DNA of 17,177 nucleotides from Candidatus Woesearchaeota archaeon (GTDB lineage: Archaea > Nanobdellota > Nanobdellia > Woesearchaeales > UBA583), in NCBI GenBank assembly GCA_007117405.1, contig SKGP01000036.1:1-17177 (forward strand), in the 5' to 3' direction. The number at the start of each line of letters is the position of its first letter. Position 1 is the first letter of the stretch. Below the pieces are notes generated by a model. That model saw nothing but the letters and a program-made list of their open reading frames with translations, was not told where the DNA came from and searched no databases. Shown in pieces: positions 1-8,152 of this stretch. The position numbers were made by a program, and so were the translations under genes.

Positions 1-521
1 TATGGCACGACATAGATAGAAAAAAACCTGAGGAATTTAATGTAATTATTGAATGTCCAAAAGGTTCAAGAATAAAATATGAGGTTGATAAAGAAACCGG
101 ATTAATTTGCTTCGATAGAGTTTTATATTCACCAATGCATTATTCATGTGATTATGGATTTGTACCACAAACACTATGGGAAGATGGCGATCCGCTTGAT
201 GTTTTGGTTATAACTCACGAACCACTTGTTCCAGGTTGCCTTGTGAAATGTAGACCTCTTGGAGTCTTAGATATGATTGATGGAGGAGATGGAGATGCAA
301 AAGTTATTGCTGTTCCAGCAAAAGATCCAAGATTTGAACAGATGAATGATTTAAAAGATATAGCTCCTCATCTGTTAAAAGAAATACAACACTTTTTCAA
401 AGTATACAAAGACCTTCAAAACAAGAAAGTTGAAGTTGGTGAATGGAAAGGAAAAGAAGAAACAATTGATTACATAAAAAAATCATTTGATATGTACGAT
501 TCTAAATATAAAAATAAATAA
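1..521 (+). CDS. ppa: Inorganic pyrophosphatase (family I), 5'-truncated by the window edge
   Basis: Soluble cytoplasmic enzyme that hydrolyses pyrophosphate to two phosphates and pulls biosynthetic reactions forward, including aminoacyl-tRNA synthesis. The reading frame is open to the window edge: the first whole codon is at position 3 (WHDID), so the ATG at 135 is internal. About 172 residues are visible, nearly the family's usual length, so only a few N-terminal residues are missing. Family I landmarks appear in order: IECPKGSRIKYEVDK (substrate-binding Lys and Glu), HYSCDYGFVPQT, the metal-binding signature DGDPLDVLV, GDGDAKVIAVPAKDPRF with further metal-binding Asp, and a late YK pair. 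All expected catalytic acidic residues seem present. The gene ends two bases before the convergent membrane-protein gene. Family assignment is secure from the signature. Confidence 0.96.
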   Translation, partial: WHDIDRKKPEEFNVIIECPKGSRIKYEVDKETGLICFDRVLYSPMHYSCDYGFVPQTLWEDGDPLDVLVITHEPLVPGCLVKCRPLGVLDMIDGGDGDAKVIAVPAKDPRFEQMNDLKDIAPHLLKEIQHFFKVYKDLQNKKVEVGEWKGKEETIDYIKKSFDMYDSKYKNK

Positions 522-523
522 TA

Positions 524-829
524 TTATTTATTTGTATTATTTTCTAAATCTTGGGAAAAGCTAACCCATAATAATACTGCTGTTATTAAGTGGAGAGTCC
601 AACCTAAAAAAGGGATTATACCTAAAACGGAAGCAAAAATACCCGAGATACTACCATAATATGATTTATTTTCTCTTATAGAAAATACTAATGTTATTAT
701 ATGTAAGATTAACATAACACCAAGTATTATCCAAAATGTTGATATTATTAGCAAAAATCCAAATATAGGTACAGCAAGTAATGATTCCATTATTGCTGTT
801 ACAAGTTTAAGAGTATCTGATGTTTTCAT
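524..829 (-). CDS. Small multi-pass membrane protein of unknown function
   Basis: A 101-residue hydrophobic protein with about three predicted membrane helices, near residues 13-32, 32-50 and 60-90; the last stretch contains the run GIFASVLGIIPFLGW. A short charged loop (SIRENKSYY) lies in the middle and a polar tail (DLENNTNK) at the end. The glycine-rich GIxxxVLGxIPFLGW pattern recalls small DUF4064-type membrane proteins, but I cannot assign a family firmly. It lies downstream of leuS on the same strand, yet an ATTTAAAT box centred about 27 bases before its ATG suggests its own promoter and a leaderless mRNA. It is convergent with the pyrophosphatase gene. No function can be inferred. Confidence 0.75.
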   Translation of the reverse strand: MKTSDTLKLVTAIMESLLAVPIFGFLLIISTFWIILGVMLILHIITLVFSIRENKSYYGSISGIFASVLGIIPFLGWTLHLITAVLLWVSFSQDLENNTNK

Positions 830-852
830 TATTTAATAATATTCCTATGACT

Positions 853-860
853 ATTTAAAT
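853..860 (-). promoter_or_regulatory. TATA-like box of the small membrane protein gene
   Basis: ATTTAAAT, centred about 27 bases upstream of the ATG at 829. That is the usual archaeal TATA-to-start-site distance, so transcription would begin at or next to the start codon. Confidence 0.5.
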
Positions 861-889
861 ATTCTTTTTAATACGAAAATAGAAAATAG

Positions 890-3766
890 TTATGATAAAT
901 TTATTCCAACTTTACCAGGCATTATACTGCCAAAATTTGTTTCAATGCTATCTGCATCAATTATTTCAACTTTGACTGAATATTCTTTTTCTAAAAAAGG
1001 GATTATACTCTCCAAAAGTTTTCTTTCTTCTTTTTTCGACAAATATTCATTTAATCCACCACCTAATGTCTTTGGAACAAATTTAGATATGAATTTTTTA
1101 TCTTCTGGATAGGATTCATTTAATACAGAAAATATTTTTTTTATATCTTTTGATTCTGAAAGCAATTTCTTTAAAGTATCAAAAAGTGCAAATCTTTGAG
1201 TTTTTGCTTGTATTATTGAAATCTTAGAAAATATTTCATTTTTTGAGTCTCTCTGCCTTGAAATTTCAGAAATTACATTTTCTACTATTGATTCTATATC
1301 TTCTAAAGACTTGTCAATATGCTTTTCACCTTCAAAAGAAAACTGTTCAGTGGAAGCATATTTACCAAATTTCCCTTTTTCAAAAAGTTCTTCACAGATA
1401 TGTGGTACAACTGGTGTCATAAGAAGTATGTAATCTTTTGCTAAAAATCTTATAACCTGTAAAGTTTCATCAAAAGAGGTTCTTCTCTCATGATAATTCA
1501 TATCATTTAAAAATTCATAAAGTATCGCAACATATGCTTCTCTCATTCTAAGTTTATCAAATAATTCGAAATATTCCTTAACTCTTGAATAGAATTTTGA
1601 GATAAGCCATTTGTTAACTTTTGAGAATTCACTGTATTTTTTAATAGGTTTATCAAGACTTGAAAATAAAAGTTCTTTCCATTTATCAAATTTTTTCTCT
1701 AATTGAAATATATCTTCATCTCTAAAATCCATTTCAACATCATAATTAGAAGCAAGACATACATACAATCTATAAAGGTCAGAACCATACTTATCTTTTA
1801 CCCTTACTAAAGGCAATCCATTTCCTTTTGATTTGGAAATTTTCGCACCATCTTTTATCATAAGTCCACCCACAGTTATACTTTTAGGCCAATACTCTTT
1901 TTCAAATATTAATGCATAATGATATATTAAAAAAGATAAATGATTTGATAGGTGTGGAGGGTTTGTATACCTAAAGTCAAAACTTTTCCAATATTGAATT
2001 TCATTTCTCATCTCTTTAATTATTTTCTCATCTAAACCAATTTCCTCACTAATTAAAGTAATATTTCCATTTCCTAAAAAAATATAATCAAAAAGCAAAG
2101 GCTCTAGTTTTTCCGGTGATATTTTTTCCCTTTTTATTATATGAACTATGACATAAAACATCTGATAAATTGTAGAATCAGACAGGGGCTCTATTATCCA
2201 TTCTCTATCAAAAGGCAGAGGAGTTCCTATACCCCTTCTTCTTGCACATGGCCTCATTGAAACCCAATCAAGATATCCTTTTTGAGTGTCTCTCATCCTT
2301 TGTGGATTATATTCCATTTCATTTAATAATTCAAAGGCCTTATCTTTAGTTTCTTTTTTAGTATAATCCAAAAACCACTGACCTTCAAGATTTGCAACAA
2401 TTACATCCCCACCACTTCTTGTAACTGCTCTTCTTGAAGTTTCATAAAAAATAAGTCCAAGATTTTTTTCTAAAAGTTTCTCTTTTACTTTTTCTTTTGC
2501 AAACTTAATTGGGATACCTGAGAACTCTCCCGCATTATCATTTAATTTTCCACCGTAATGTTCTTCCTTGTAAAGTTCCTGTTTCGCATTCTCAAGTTTT
2601 TCTAAATCATTTGAAGATTCAACCTTGAATTTTTTAATTTTATCTTCCGCAGGACAACTTCCAATATATTCAATTTTTCTACCTTTTTTATCAATTGTTT
2701 CAACTGTATTTATAACATTAACATCCATTCCAATTCTACCATCTTTTTTTGCTTCAAATAATGCCATAAAATCATGTGGAGCTCCAGCAGGGGATGAATA
2801 TACAATTCCAGTTCCATGGTTTTCATCTATGAAAAAAGCAGAAGCAATAGGAACTTCTCTTTCTATAAGAGGCGTTATAACTGATTTGCCTAAAATATTT
2901 TTTATATCAAAATCTCCTAATATCTCAACATTTTCATACTGATGATTTATCTTAATAATTGCTTTTTTTGCAATTATCCAAATTTTTCCTTCAACTTTTA
3001 ATTCTGCATGTTCTATATTTGGGTTAACCCACATATTAGTAGTTCCAAATAAAGCATCTGGTCTCAAAGTGGTTGCTGGCAAATACTTATTTTCGTCTTT
3101 TAATTTAAAAAGAATACAAGACATTTCCTGAAGAGAAACTTTATCAATGTCTCCATCTTTTATATCATCTTCCCCGACAGCATTTTTATCTTCAGGTGAG
3201 TATAAAATAGGATACTTTCCTTGAACCAAAATTCCCTTCTCATCTAATTTTTTATACTGCCACTCAATAAATTTATTATAAATCTCATCTCCTGTTGTAA
3301 AATCTCTTCTCCAATCTATGCTTAACCCTATTGATTTAAATGAATCTTTTATTGTAGAGCTAAAAAATTTTGCAATTTCTCTTGGTTCTTTAAATTTTTC
3401 AATCAATTCATCTTGACTTTTTTTATCTTTTACATAATCAGAGATTGCTTCCCTCGTAATTTCAATCTGTTTTTTGTCTCCTCTTAAAAGAGAGTCTGAA
3501 ATAGCAAGAACTGGCGACCCGGAAACATGATATCCCATTGGAAATAAAACATTTTTTCCTTTCAATCTATTATACCTCGCAATCAAATCTGCAGTTGTAT
3601 TAGTCCTTCCATGCCCAATATGTAAAGCAGAATTACCATAAGGGTATGGAACAGTTATAAAGAATTTTTCTTTTTTACTATCAATTTGTGGCTCAAAAAT
3701 TTGTTCGATTTCCCACTTTTTTTGCCATTTTTCTTCTATAGCTTTTTGGCTTTCCTTAGTTATCAT
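890..3766 (-). CDS. leuS: Leucyl-tRNA synthetase, archaeal type
   Basis: Class I aminoacyl-tRNA synthetase that charges tRNA-Leu in the cytoplasm. The 958-residue protein has the Rossmann signature HIGH at residues 49-52 and KISKS at 642-646. Between them lies the CP1 editing domain, with LRPDALFGTTN and GTGIVYSSPAGAPHDF; the Asp of APHDF (residue 332) matches the conserved editing Asp of archaeal LeuRS. GTPLPF, EWIIEPLSDSTIY and HICEELFEK are typical of the archaeal/eukaryotic form. The frame stays open upstream to a GTG (3805) and a TTG (3817). I chose the ATG at 3764-3766 because KAIEEKWQKKWE then falls at the family's normal N-terminus, and because a TATATAAA box is centred 26 bases upstream. 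The gene is divergent from the HerA-type ATPase gene. Confidence 0.97.
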   Translation of the reverse strand: MITKESQKAIEEKWQKKWEIEQIFEPQIDSKKEKFFITVPYPYGNSALHIGHGRTNTTADLIARYNRLKGKNVLFPMGYHVSGSPVLAISDSLLRGDKKQIEITREAISDYVKDKKSQDELIEKFKEPREIAKFFSSTIKDSFKSIGLSIDWRRDFTTGDEIYNKFIEWQYKKLDEKGILVQGKYPILYSPEDKNAVGEDDIKDGDIDKVSLQEMSCILFKLKDENKYLPATTLRPDALFGTTNMWVNPNIEHAELKVEGKIWIIAKKAIIKINHQYENVEILGDFDIKNILGKSVITPLIEREVPIASAFFIDENHGTGIVYSSPAGAPHDFMALFEAKKDGRIGMDVNVINTVETIDKKGRKIEYIGSCPAEDKIKKFKVESSNDLEKLENAKQELYKEEHYGGKLNDNAGEFSGIPIKFAKEKVKEKLLEKNLGLIFYETSRRAVTRSGGDVIVANLEGQWFLDYTKKETKDKAFELLNEMEYNPQRMRDTQKGYLDWVSMRPCARRRGIGTPLPFDREWIIEPLSDSTIYQMFYVIVHIIKREKISPEKLEPLLFDYIFLGNGNITLISEEIGLDEKIIKEMRNEIQYWKSFDFRYTNPPHLSNHLSFLIYHYALIFEKEYWPKSITVGGLMIKDGAKISKSKGNGLPLVRVKDKYGSDLYRLYVCLASNYDVEMDFRDEDIFQLEKKFDKWKELLFSSLDKPIKKYSEFSKVNKWLISKFYSRVKEYFELFDKLRMREAYVAILYEFLNDMNYHERRTSFDETLQVIRFLAKDYILLMTPVVPHICEELFEKGKFGKYASTEQFSFEGEKHIDKSLEDIESIVENVISEISRQRDSKNEIFSKISIIQAKTQRFALFDTLKKLLSESKDIKKIFSVLNESYPEDKKFISKFVPKTLGGGLNEYLSKKEERKLLESIIPFLEKEYSVKVEIIDADSIETNFGSIMPGKVGINLS

Positions 3767-3788
3767 ACTTTTTTCTAAATCTGTATAA

Positions 3789-3796
3789 TTTATATA
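3789..3796 (-). promoter_or_regulatory. TATA box of leuS
   Basis: On the minus strand this reads TATATAAA, centred 26.5 bases before the ATG at 3766. It lies inside the longer TTG-started reading frame, which is why I prefer the ATG start and a leaderless mRNA. Confidence 0.6.
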
Positions 3797-3820
3797 GTTT
3801 TTCACTAGTTTTGACAAATA

Positions 3821-3828
3821 TTTATAAA
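3821..3828 (+). promoter_or_regulatory. TATA box of the HerA-type ATPase gene
   Basis: TTTATAAA centred 25.5 bases before the ATG at 3850. This is the canonical archaeal spacing for a leaderless transcript. Confidence 0.6.
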
Positions 3829-3849
3829 AATCTCTAGTAATAAAATTTT

Positions 3850-6504
3850 ATGTATGATATTATCCTAGGAAGGAGCCCACCTGATTCTGAAAAATATGGA
3901 AAAAAAGGAACAGTATTTATTGGAAAACAATATGTTCAAATGGGTCAAACCTCTTCTCTTTCAAACCCAATATACTTAGATGTTGCAAGGGCACACGCAA
4001 TGCTTATTGTTGGAAAGAGGGGCGGCGGTAAATCATATACTATGGGGTCTATTGCAGAGGGTCTTGCTGATATGGACCATGAAATTGCAAAAAATCTTTC
4101 TTTCGTTTTATTAGATACTATGGGTGTATATTGGTCTATGAAGTATCCTAATAAAAAAGAGGAAGATTTTTTAAAAAAATGGGGTTTAGAAGCTAAAGGA
4201 CTTGATGTTCAGATATTTGTGCCAGGAGGATTTTACCAAAAATACAAAGAGGATGGAGTTCCGGTAGATTTTCCATTTTATATACAACCAAAAGAACTTG
4301 CAATAGAAGATTGGATGAATGCATTTAAACTTAAAACTGATGACCCTGTTGGAGTTGGTGTTCAAAGAGTTGTAAATAAGCTTATTGATAGTGGAAAAAA
4401 TTTTGATATAGAAGATATTGTTGAAATGGCTCAAAAAGATGAAAGACTCGATACAAATACAAAACTAGCAGTTATAACTAGATTTGAAAATGCTAAAACA
4501 TGGGGTATATTCTCCAAAAATGCAACACCAATGAAAAATGTTCTAATAGGTGGGAAAGTTTCAGTTCTAGATTTTAGTCCTTATGTTGCAATGCCTGGGG
4601 GTTGGGAAGTTAAAGCTCTTGCTCTGGGAATATTTGCAAAAAAAATATTTGTTGAAAGAATGCTTGTAAGAAAAAAGGAAGAACTTTTAGACATTGTAAA
4701 TAGAACTCAAGTAATAAAAAAAGGAGAAGTAGAAGAAGACTTGCCTATGCCTTGGCTTATTATAGATGAATGCCTAACATATGATAGTCTTATCAGAACT
4801 AATCTGGGTGATATAAAAATTGGAGAAATTGTCAAAAATAACAAAAAATATTCAAATTTAGAAGTCTTGTCTTATAACGAAGAAAAGAGTGTAATTGAAT
4901 ATAAAAAAATTAAGAAAACTTTTAATCAAGGTATTAAAGAAATTATAGAGTTAAAATCTATTTCAAATTTGAAATTAAAATGTACTCCGGAACATAAGAT
5001 ATATACAAAAATTGGATTTGTTGAAGCAAAAGAAGCAGAAAATATTGCAATACCTATAAAAAAAGATTATCTATTAGATAAAAAAAGTTGTACTGCAAGA
5101 TTAATAGGACACATTTATGGCGATGGATGGCTATCTTTTAACCAAGTTGGTTTTTCAAGTAATCTTGTTGAAAATTTAGAATTAATCAAAAGAGACTTAG
5201 ATATTTTAGGATTTAAATCAGATAAAATATTCATAAGAAACACCAAATCAAGTTTTAAAAATATAAATAATAAAGTAATAGAAATAATTGGAAATTCAAA
5301 ATCTTTTAAATCAAGTAAGAGAGCATTTGAATACTTTTCAAATTTAGATTGCCACCTTGGAAGTAAAGTAAATAATCCAACATTTATTCCAAATTATATC
5401 TTAAATTCATCTAAAGAGGAAAAAGCACAATTTTTAAGTACCCTTTTTGGAGCAGATTCAAATATACCATCACAAGCTAAAAAATGGAAAAGTGACTTTA
5501 ATCCACTAAGACTTGTATTCTATAGAAGAGAAGATTTAGAAAAGGAAGGAATAGTATATGCTAAACAAATTAAAAAACTTCTCTTAGAATTAGGAATAAA
5601 AGTTAGCAGTATAAAAAAAAGAAATGGAAATATTAGGATTGATAATACAAAATCTATTAGATTTGAAATTACAATAGCAAAGGAAATAAATAATATGATA
5701 AAATTTTATGAAAAAATAGGTTATGCTTATGAAATAAGAAAAGAAAAGGAGAGTATAAAATGGTTACATTATTTAAAATATAAAAAATATTCTCTGACTG
5801 AAAAGGAAAAAATAAGAAAAAAAGCAATGAAACTTAAAAAAGAGAATGGGTGGGGAAAAATAAGAATTAGTAAATTTCTAGGTGTTTCTGATTATCAAAT
5901 AAGGGACTGGATTTATTACAATAGAAAATCATCATTACCATGGTCTTTTCCATCATATAAAACTTGGGTTGAAGAAAATTGTAATGATAATTTAATTTTT
6001 GAAAGAATAGTATCTAAAAGAAAAGTAAATCCTGAAGAAACATACGATATTGAGATAGAAAAAAATCACAATTTTTTTGCAAATAATTGTTTAGTACATA
6101 ATTGTCACGAATTCCTTCCCGCAGGTGATGAGGAGGCACCTTCAAAAAAAGCCTTAATGACTATACTTAGGGAGGGAAGGCAGCCAGGAGTTTCAATTAT
6201 TATGGCAACCCAGCAACCAGCAAAAATACATACAGATGCAATAACTCAATCAGACATAGTACTTGCCCATAGATTAACAGCCTCTTTCGATTTGGAAGCA
6301 CTTGATAAAGTATTTTTAAGTTATGATTCAAAAGGGTCAAAATCTCTATTCAATTCAATGCCAAGAGTAAAAGGATGTGCAATTATAATGGATGATAAAA
6401 ACGAAAGACTCCACACAATGCAGATTAAACCAAGATTCACATGGCACGGAGGAGAAGACCCGAACGCAATTAGGCAAGTAAAAGATGAGTTTGACTTTGA
6501 TTAA
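3850..6504 (+). CDS. HerA/DUF87-type DNA-translocating ATPase, interrupted by an intein
   Basis: An 884-residue precursor. Removing the intein (residues 308-751) leaves a 440-residue ATPase. Walker A is GKRGGGKS at residues 55-62. The Walker B strand WLIIDE (302-307) rejoins CHEFLPAGDE after splicing. A sensor-like MATQQP and LAHRLTASFD follow. These are hallmarks of HerA/FtsK-superfamily hexameric ATPases; archaeal HerA pumps DNA and works with the nuclease NurA in DNA end resection. Only about 50 residues precede Walker A, so any HAS-barrel-like N-terminal domain is short, and no NurA-like gene is seen in this window. Function therefore depends on protein splicing. The ATG is supported by a TATA box at the leaderless distance. 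It could be a HerA paralogue rather than the resection HerA itself. Confidence 0.88.
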   Translation: MYDIILGRSPPDSEKYGKKGTVFIGKQYVQMGQTSSLSNPIYLDVARAHAMLIVGKRGGGKSYTMGSIAEGLADMDHEIAKNLSFVLLDTMGVYWSMKYPNKKEEDFLKKWGLEAKGLDVQIFVPGGFYQKYKEDGVPVDFPFYIQPKELAIEDWMNAFKLKTDDPVGVGVQRVVNKLIDSGKNFDIEDIVEMAQKDERLDTNTKLAVITRFENAKTWGIFSKNATPMKNVLIGGKVSVLDFSPYVAMPGGWEVKALALGIFAKKIFVERMLVRKKEELLDIVNRTQVIKKGEVEEDLPMPWLIIDECLTYDSLIRTNLGDIKIGEIVKNNKKYSNLEVLSYNEEKSVIEYKKIKKTFNQGIKEIIELKSISNLKLKCTPEHKIYTKIGFVEAKEAENIAIPIKKDYLLDKKSCTARLIGHIYGDGWLSFNQVGFSSNLVENLELIKRDLDILGFKSDKIFIRNTKSSFKNINNKVIEIIGNSKSFKSSKRAFEYFSNLDCHLGSKVNNPTFIPNYILNSSKEEKAQFLSTLFGADSNIPSQAKKWKSDFNPLRLVFYRREDLEKEGIVYAKQIKKLLLELGIKVSSIKKRNGNIRIDNTKSIRFEITIAKEINNMIKFYEKIGYAYEIRKEKESIKWLHYLKYKKYSLTEKEKIRKKAMKLKKENGWGKIRISKFLGVSDYQIRDWIYYNRKSSLPWSFPSYKTWVEENCNDNLIFERIVSKRKVNPEETYDIEIEKNHNFFANNCLVHNCHEFLPAGDEEAPSKKALMTILREGRQPGVSIIMATQQPAKIHTDAITQSDIVLAHRLTASFDLEALDKVFLSYDSKGSKSLFNSMPRVKGCAIIMDDKNERLHTMQIKPRFTWHGGEDPNAIRQVKDEFDFD
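4771..6102 (+). mobile_element. Intein with LAGLIDADG homing endonuclease and HTH, in the Walker B motif
   Basis: A 444-residue in-frame insert. It begins with Cys1 in CLTYDSLIRTNLGD (block A), has the splicing TxxH motif as CTPEHKI (residues 71-77, block B), and ends ETYDIEIEKNHNFFANN (block F) then CLVHN, with penultimate His443 and terminal Asn444; the extein +1 residue is Cys. All standard splicing residues are therefore present. The centre holds two LAGLIDADG helices, LIGHIYGDG (111-119, Asp118) and FLSTLFGAD (221-229, Asp229). Both catalytic Asp are kept, so the endonuclease may be active. A predicted helix-turn-helix at about residues 354-383 (GWGKIRISKFLGVSDYQIRD) probably adds DNA binding. 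The insertion point lies directly after Asp-Glu of Walker B, a typical conserved-motif site for inteins. Codons look even richer in AAA and ATA than the flanking extein. Confidence 0.95.
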
Positions 6505-6505
6505 A

Positions 6506-7036
6506 TCACATATAAATTATATCTTCTTTATCTAAAGGTATTATTCTTTTTTTCTCTGAACCTTTACAATACTGTGGAAATTGTTCCTTAAACACATTTC
6601 TAACATCTGAAGCATAATAACCTAAAAAATCAATATCGTCTTTTGACGGGTTAACTTTTCTTTGTAAATCGTATCCTAAGTTAAATACAATCGTTTCAAG
6701 CAAAATCCTTGGAAGTTTATCAGGTAAATAATTCAAAATACCATCAGCACTTAAATCTACTATATGATAATTTGGCATTGATTTAGAAGACCCCTCCATA
6801 ATACAAAGATAACATTTACTCATAGAATATGAATTTTTCTTTGCAATCAAGCCCCCGATTTGTTTTGCATAATCCCCTGTAAAAACTATTTCATATTCTT
6901 CTGGATCGTAAAATTTTTTAATTTGAGCACAAATATTTTCAGCAATTATATCAGCTAATCTTGAGTTTAATCTTTTCTGCTTTAGAACAGTATCTTTGTC
7001 TTTATTAGAATTATTTAATTGATTTTTAGGTTCCAT
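6506..7036 (-). CDS. Hypothetical protein
   Basis: A 176-residue soluble protein that I do not recognise. A polar, lysine- and asparagine-rich N-terminus (about 25 residues) precedes a mixed alpha/beta-looking body containing YEIVFTGDYAKQIGGLIAKK, a Cys pair KCYLC (about residues 85-89), and a helical segment LPRILLETIVFNLGYDLQRK. The C-terminal third has PSKDDIDFLGYYASDVR and ends in the acidic tail DKEDIIYM. There is no signal peptide or membrane helix. Its stop codon lies one base from the stop of the ATPase gene on the other strand. The ATG at 7036 has a TTTATAAA box centred about 31 bases upstream, giving at most a very short leader. No function is proposed. Confidence 0.75.
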   Translation of the reverse strand: MEPKNQLNNSNKDKDTVLKQKRLNSRLADIIAENICAQIKKFYDPEEYEIVFTGDYAKQIGGLIAKKNSYSMSKCYLCIMEGSSKSMPNYHIVDLSADGILNYLPDKLPRILLETIVFNLGYDLQRKVNPSKDDIDFLGYYASDVRNVFKEQFPQYCKGSEKKRIIPLDKEDIIYM

Positions 7037-7063
7037 CCTAAAAAAATATTCTGTTTTTCATTA

Positions 7064-7071
7064 TTTATAAA
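7064..7071 (-). promoter_or_regulatory. TATA box of the 6506-7036 gene
   Basis: Palindromic TTTATAAA, centred about 31 bases upstream of the ATG at 7036. That spacing implies a leader of about five bases. Confidence 0.45.
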
Positions 7072-7131
7072 TTTATCTCAAATAATATTATATATAAAAG
7101 GGAATAATTATTTTATATTGGAAACAAGACT

Positions 7132-7139
7132 TTTTAAAT
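7132..7139 (+). promoter_or_regulatory. TATA-like box of the Trm5-like gene
   Basis: TTTTAAAT centred 25.5 bases before the ATG at 7161, the leaderless spacing seen repeatedly in this window. Confidence 0.5.
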
Positions 7140-7160
7140 GTTAAAATATTCTTATAAGTT

Positions 7161-8102
7161 ATGAAAAAAACAACTTTAAAAGATTGGGCTGAAGAGTTTA
7201 TACCCCTTGAAAAATTGGATTTTGTCCCAAGAAGCTTTGAAATTGTTGGCGATATTGCTATTGTAGAAATTCCAATAGAAATTGAAGATTATGATAAAAA
7301 AATTGGAGATGCTCTATTAAAAGTAAATACAGCAATTAAAGTTGTTTTAAAAAAATCAGGGATTCATAAAGGTGAATTTAGAACTCAAGATCTGATATGG
7401 ATCGCAGGAGAAAATAGAAAAGAAACTTTATATCTTGAAAATGGAATAAAACTTAAAGTTAATCCTGAAACTGTATATTTTTCTCCAAGACTATCAACTG
7501 AAAGAGCATTTTTATCTGAGCAAGTTATAGCAAATTCAAGAGTGCTTGTTATGTTCTCAGGATGCGGACCTTATACATTTAATATATTGAAAAAACAGCC
7601 AAATGTAAAACTAATTGATTCCGTTGAAATAAATCCGGAAGGACATAAATATGCACTGGAAAATTTAAATCTAAATAGAAATCTTCTTAAAAAATCAGAT
7701 AAATTTAAAGAAAAAATTGAAAATCTAAAAAAAGAAAAAAAAGTTATTAATGAAAAACAAATAATTGAAGAAATTAATAATGAGATAATTCATTTTTATT
7801 GTGCAGATATAAGGAAAGCAATGATAAATGAGTTAAATGGCAAAAAGTATGATGAAATTTTTATGCCTCTTCCAAAAGATGCAGAACTCTTCCTTGATTG
7901 TGCATTTTCTCTTGGCGATAAAAATTGTATAGTTCACATGTATGATTTTCTTCATGAAAATGAATTTCCTCATAAAAGTGAAAATGCCGTTATAGAAGCA
8001 GCTAAAAAAGTAGGATTTAAAGTTGGAATACTCTCTACAAGAAAAGTAGGCCAATATTCTCCAAGAAAATATAGAGTGTGCTGTGATTTTAAAATTCTAT
8101 AA
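7161..8102 (+). CDS. Trm5-family class I SAM-dependent tRNA methyltransferase
   Basis: A 313-residue protein resembling archaeal Trm5, which methylates N1 of guanosine 37 in tRNA and guards the reading frame. Trm5 landmarks run in order: FEIVGDIAIVEI (start of the D2 domain), HKGEFR, AGENR, VYFSPRLSTER (Arg110), the SAM-binding MFSGCGPYT (131-139), SVEINP (154-159), ADIRKA (Asp216), MPLPKDAELFLD (235-246) and YSPRKY near the end. Differences: the protein starts almost directly at D2, so the N-terminal D1 domain (about 70 residues in the Methanocaldococcus enzyme) is missing; a charged 30-40-residue insertion (about 173-209) splits the Rossmann core; and the usual MNLP is MPLP, replacing the functionally important Asn. 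It could have a related wyosine-pathway activity instead. The family is clear; the exact product is less so. Confidence 0.85.
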   Translation: MKKTTLKDWAEEFIPLEKLDFVPRSFEIVGDIAIVEIPIEIEDYDKKIGDALLKVNTAIKVVLKKSGIHKGEFRTQDLIWIAGENRKETLYLENGIKLKVNPETVYFSPRLSTERAFLSEQVIANSRVLVMFSGCGPYTFNILKKQPNVKLIDSVEINPEGHKYALENLNLNRNLLKKSDKFKEKIENLKKEKKVINEKQIIEEINNEIIHFYCADIRKAMINELNGKKYDEIFMPLPKDAELFLDCAFSLGDKNCIVHMYDFLHENEFPHKSENAVIEAAKKVGFKVGILSTRKVGQYSPRKYRVCCDFKIL

Positions 8103-8105
8103 AAA

Positions 8106-8147
8106 TTTATATAGTAGCTAAGATTTTCAAAAATTATAAAAGGATGA
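8106..8147 (+). promoter_or_regulatory. Promoter and Shine-Dalgarno-like site of the DRE-TIM enzyme gene
   Basis: TTTATATA (8106-8113) is followed by a purine-rich, Shine-Dalgarno-like AAGGATGATT (about 8139-8148) just before the ATG at 8153. The TATA box is too far upstream for a leaderless start, so this mRNA probably has a leader of roughly 18 bases, unlike most neighbours. Confidence 0.45.
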
Positions 8148-8152
8148 TTTAA

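Noticed and set aside
135..521. Pyrophosphatase starting at the ATG at 135
   Set aside because: The frame remains open to the window edge and upstream codons encode conserved family residues (WHDID, CPKGSRIKYE), so this Met is internal.
2625..2942. Plus-strand open frame inside leuS
   Set aside because: It lies opposite the conserved editing domain, has low-complexity hydrophobic composition and no promoter or ribosome site.
3767..3817. Longer leuS N-terminus starting at TTG (3817) or GTG (3805)
   Set aside because: The extra residues are outside the family alignment and contain the TATATAAA box placed 26 bases before the ATG at 3766.
4186..4434. Minus-strand open frame inside the ATPase gene
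   Set aside because: It overlaps conserved ATPase coding sequence and has a Phe/Ile/Lys-rich composition with no motif.
6506..7036. NurA nuclease partner of HerA
   Set aside because: The protein is too short and lacks the acidic nuclease motifs expected for NurA; also it is convergent, not co-transcribed.
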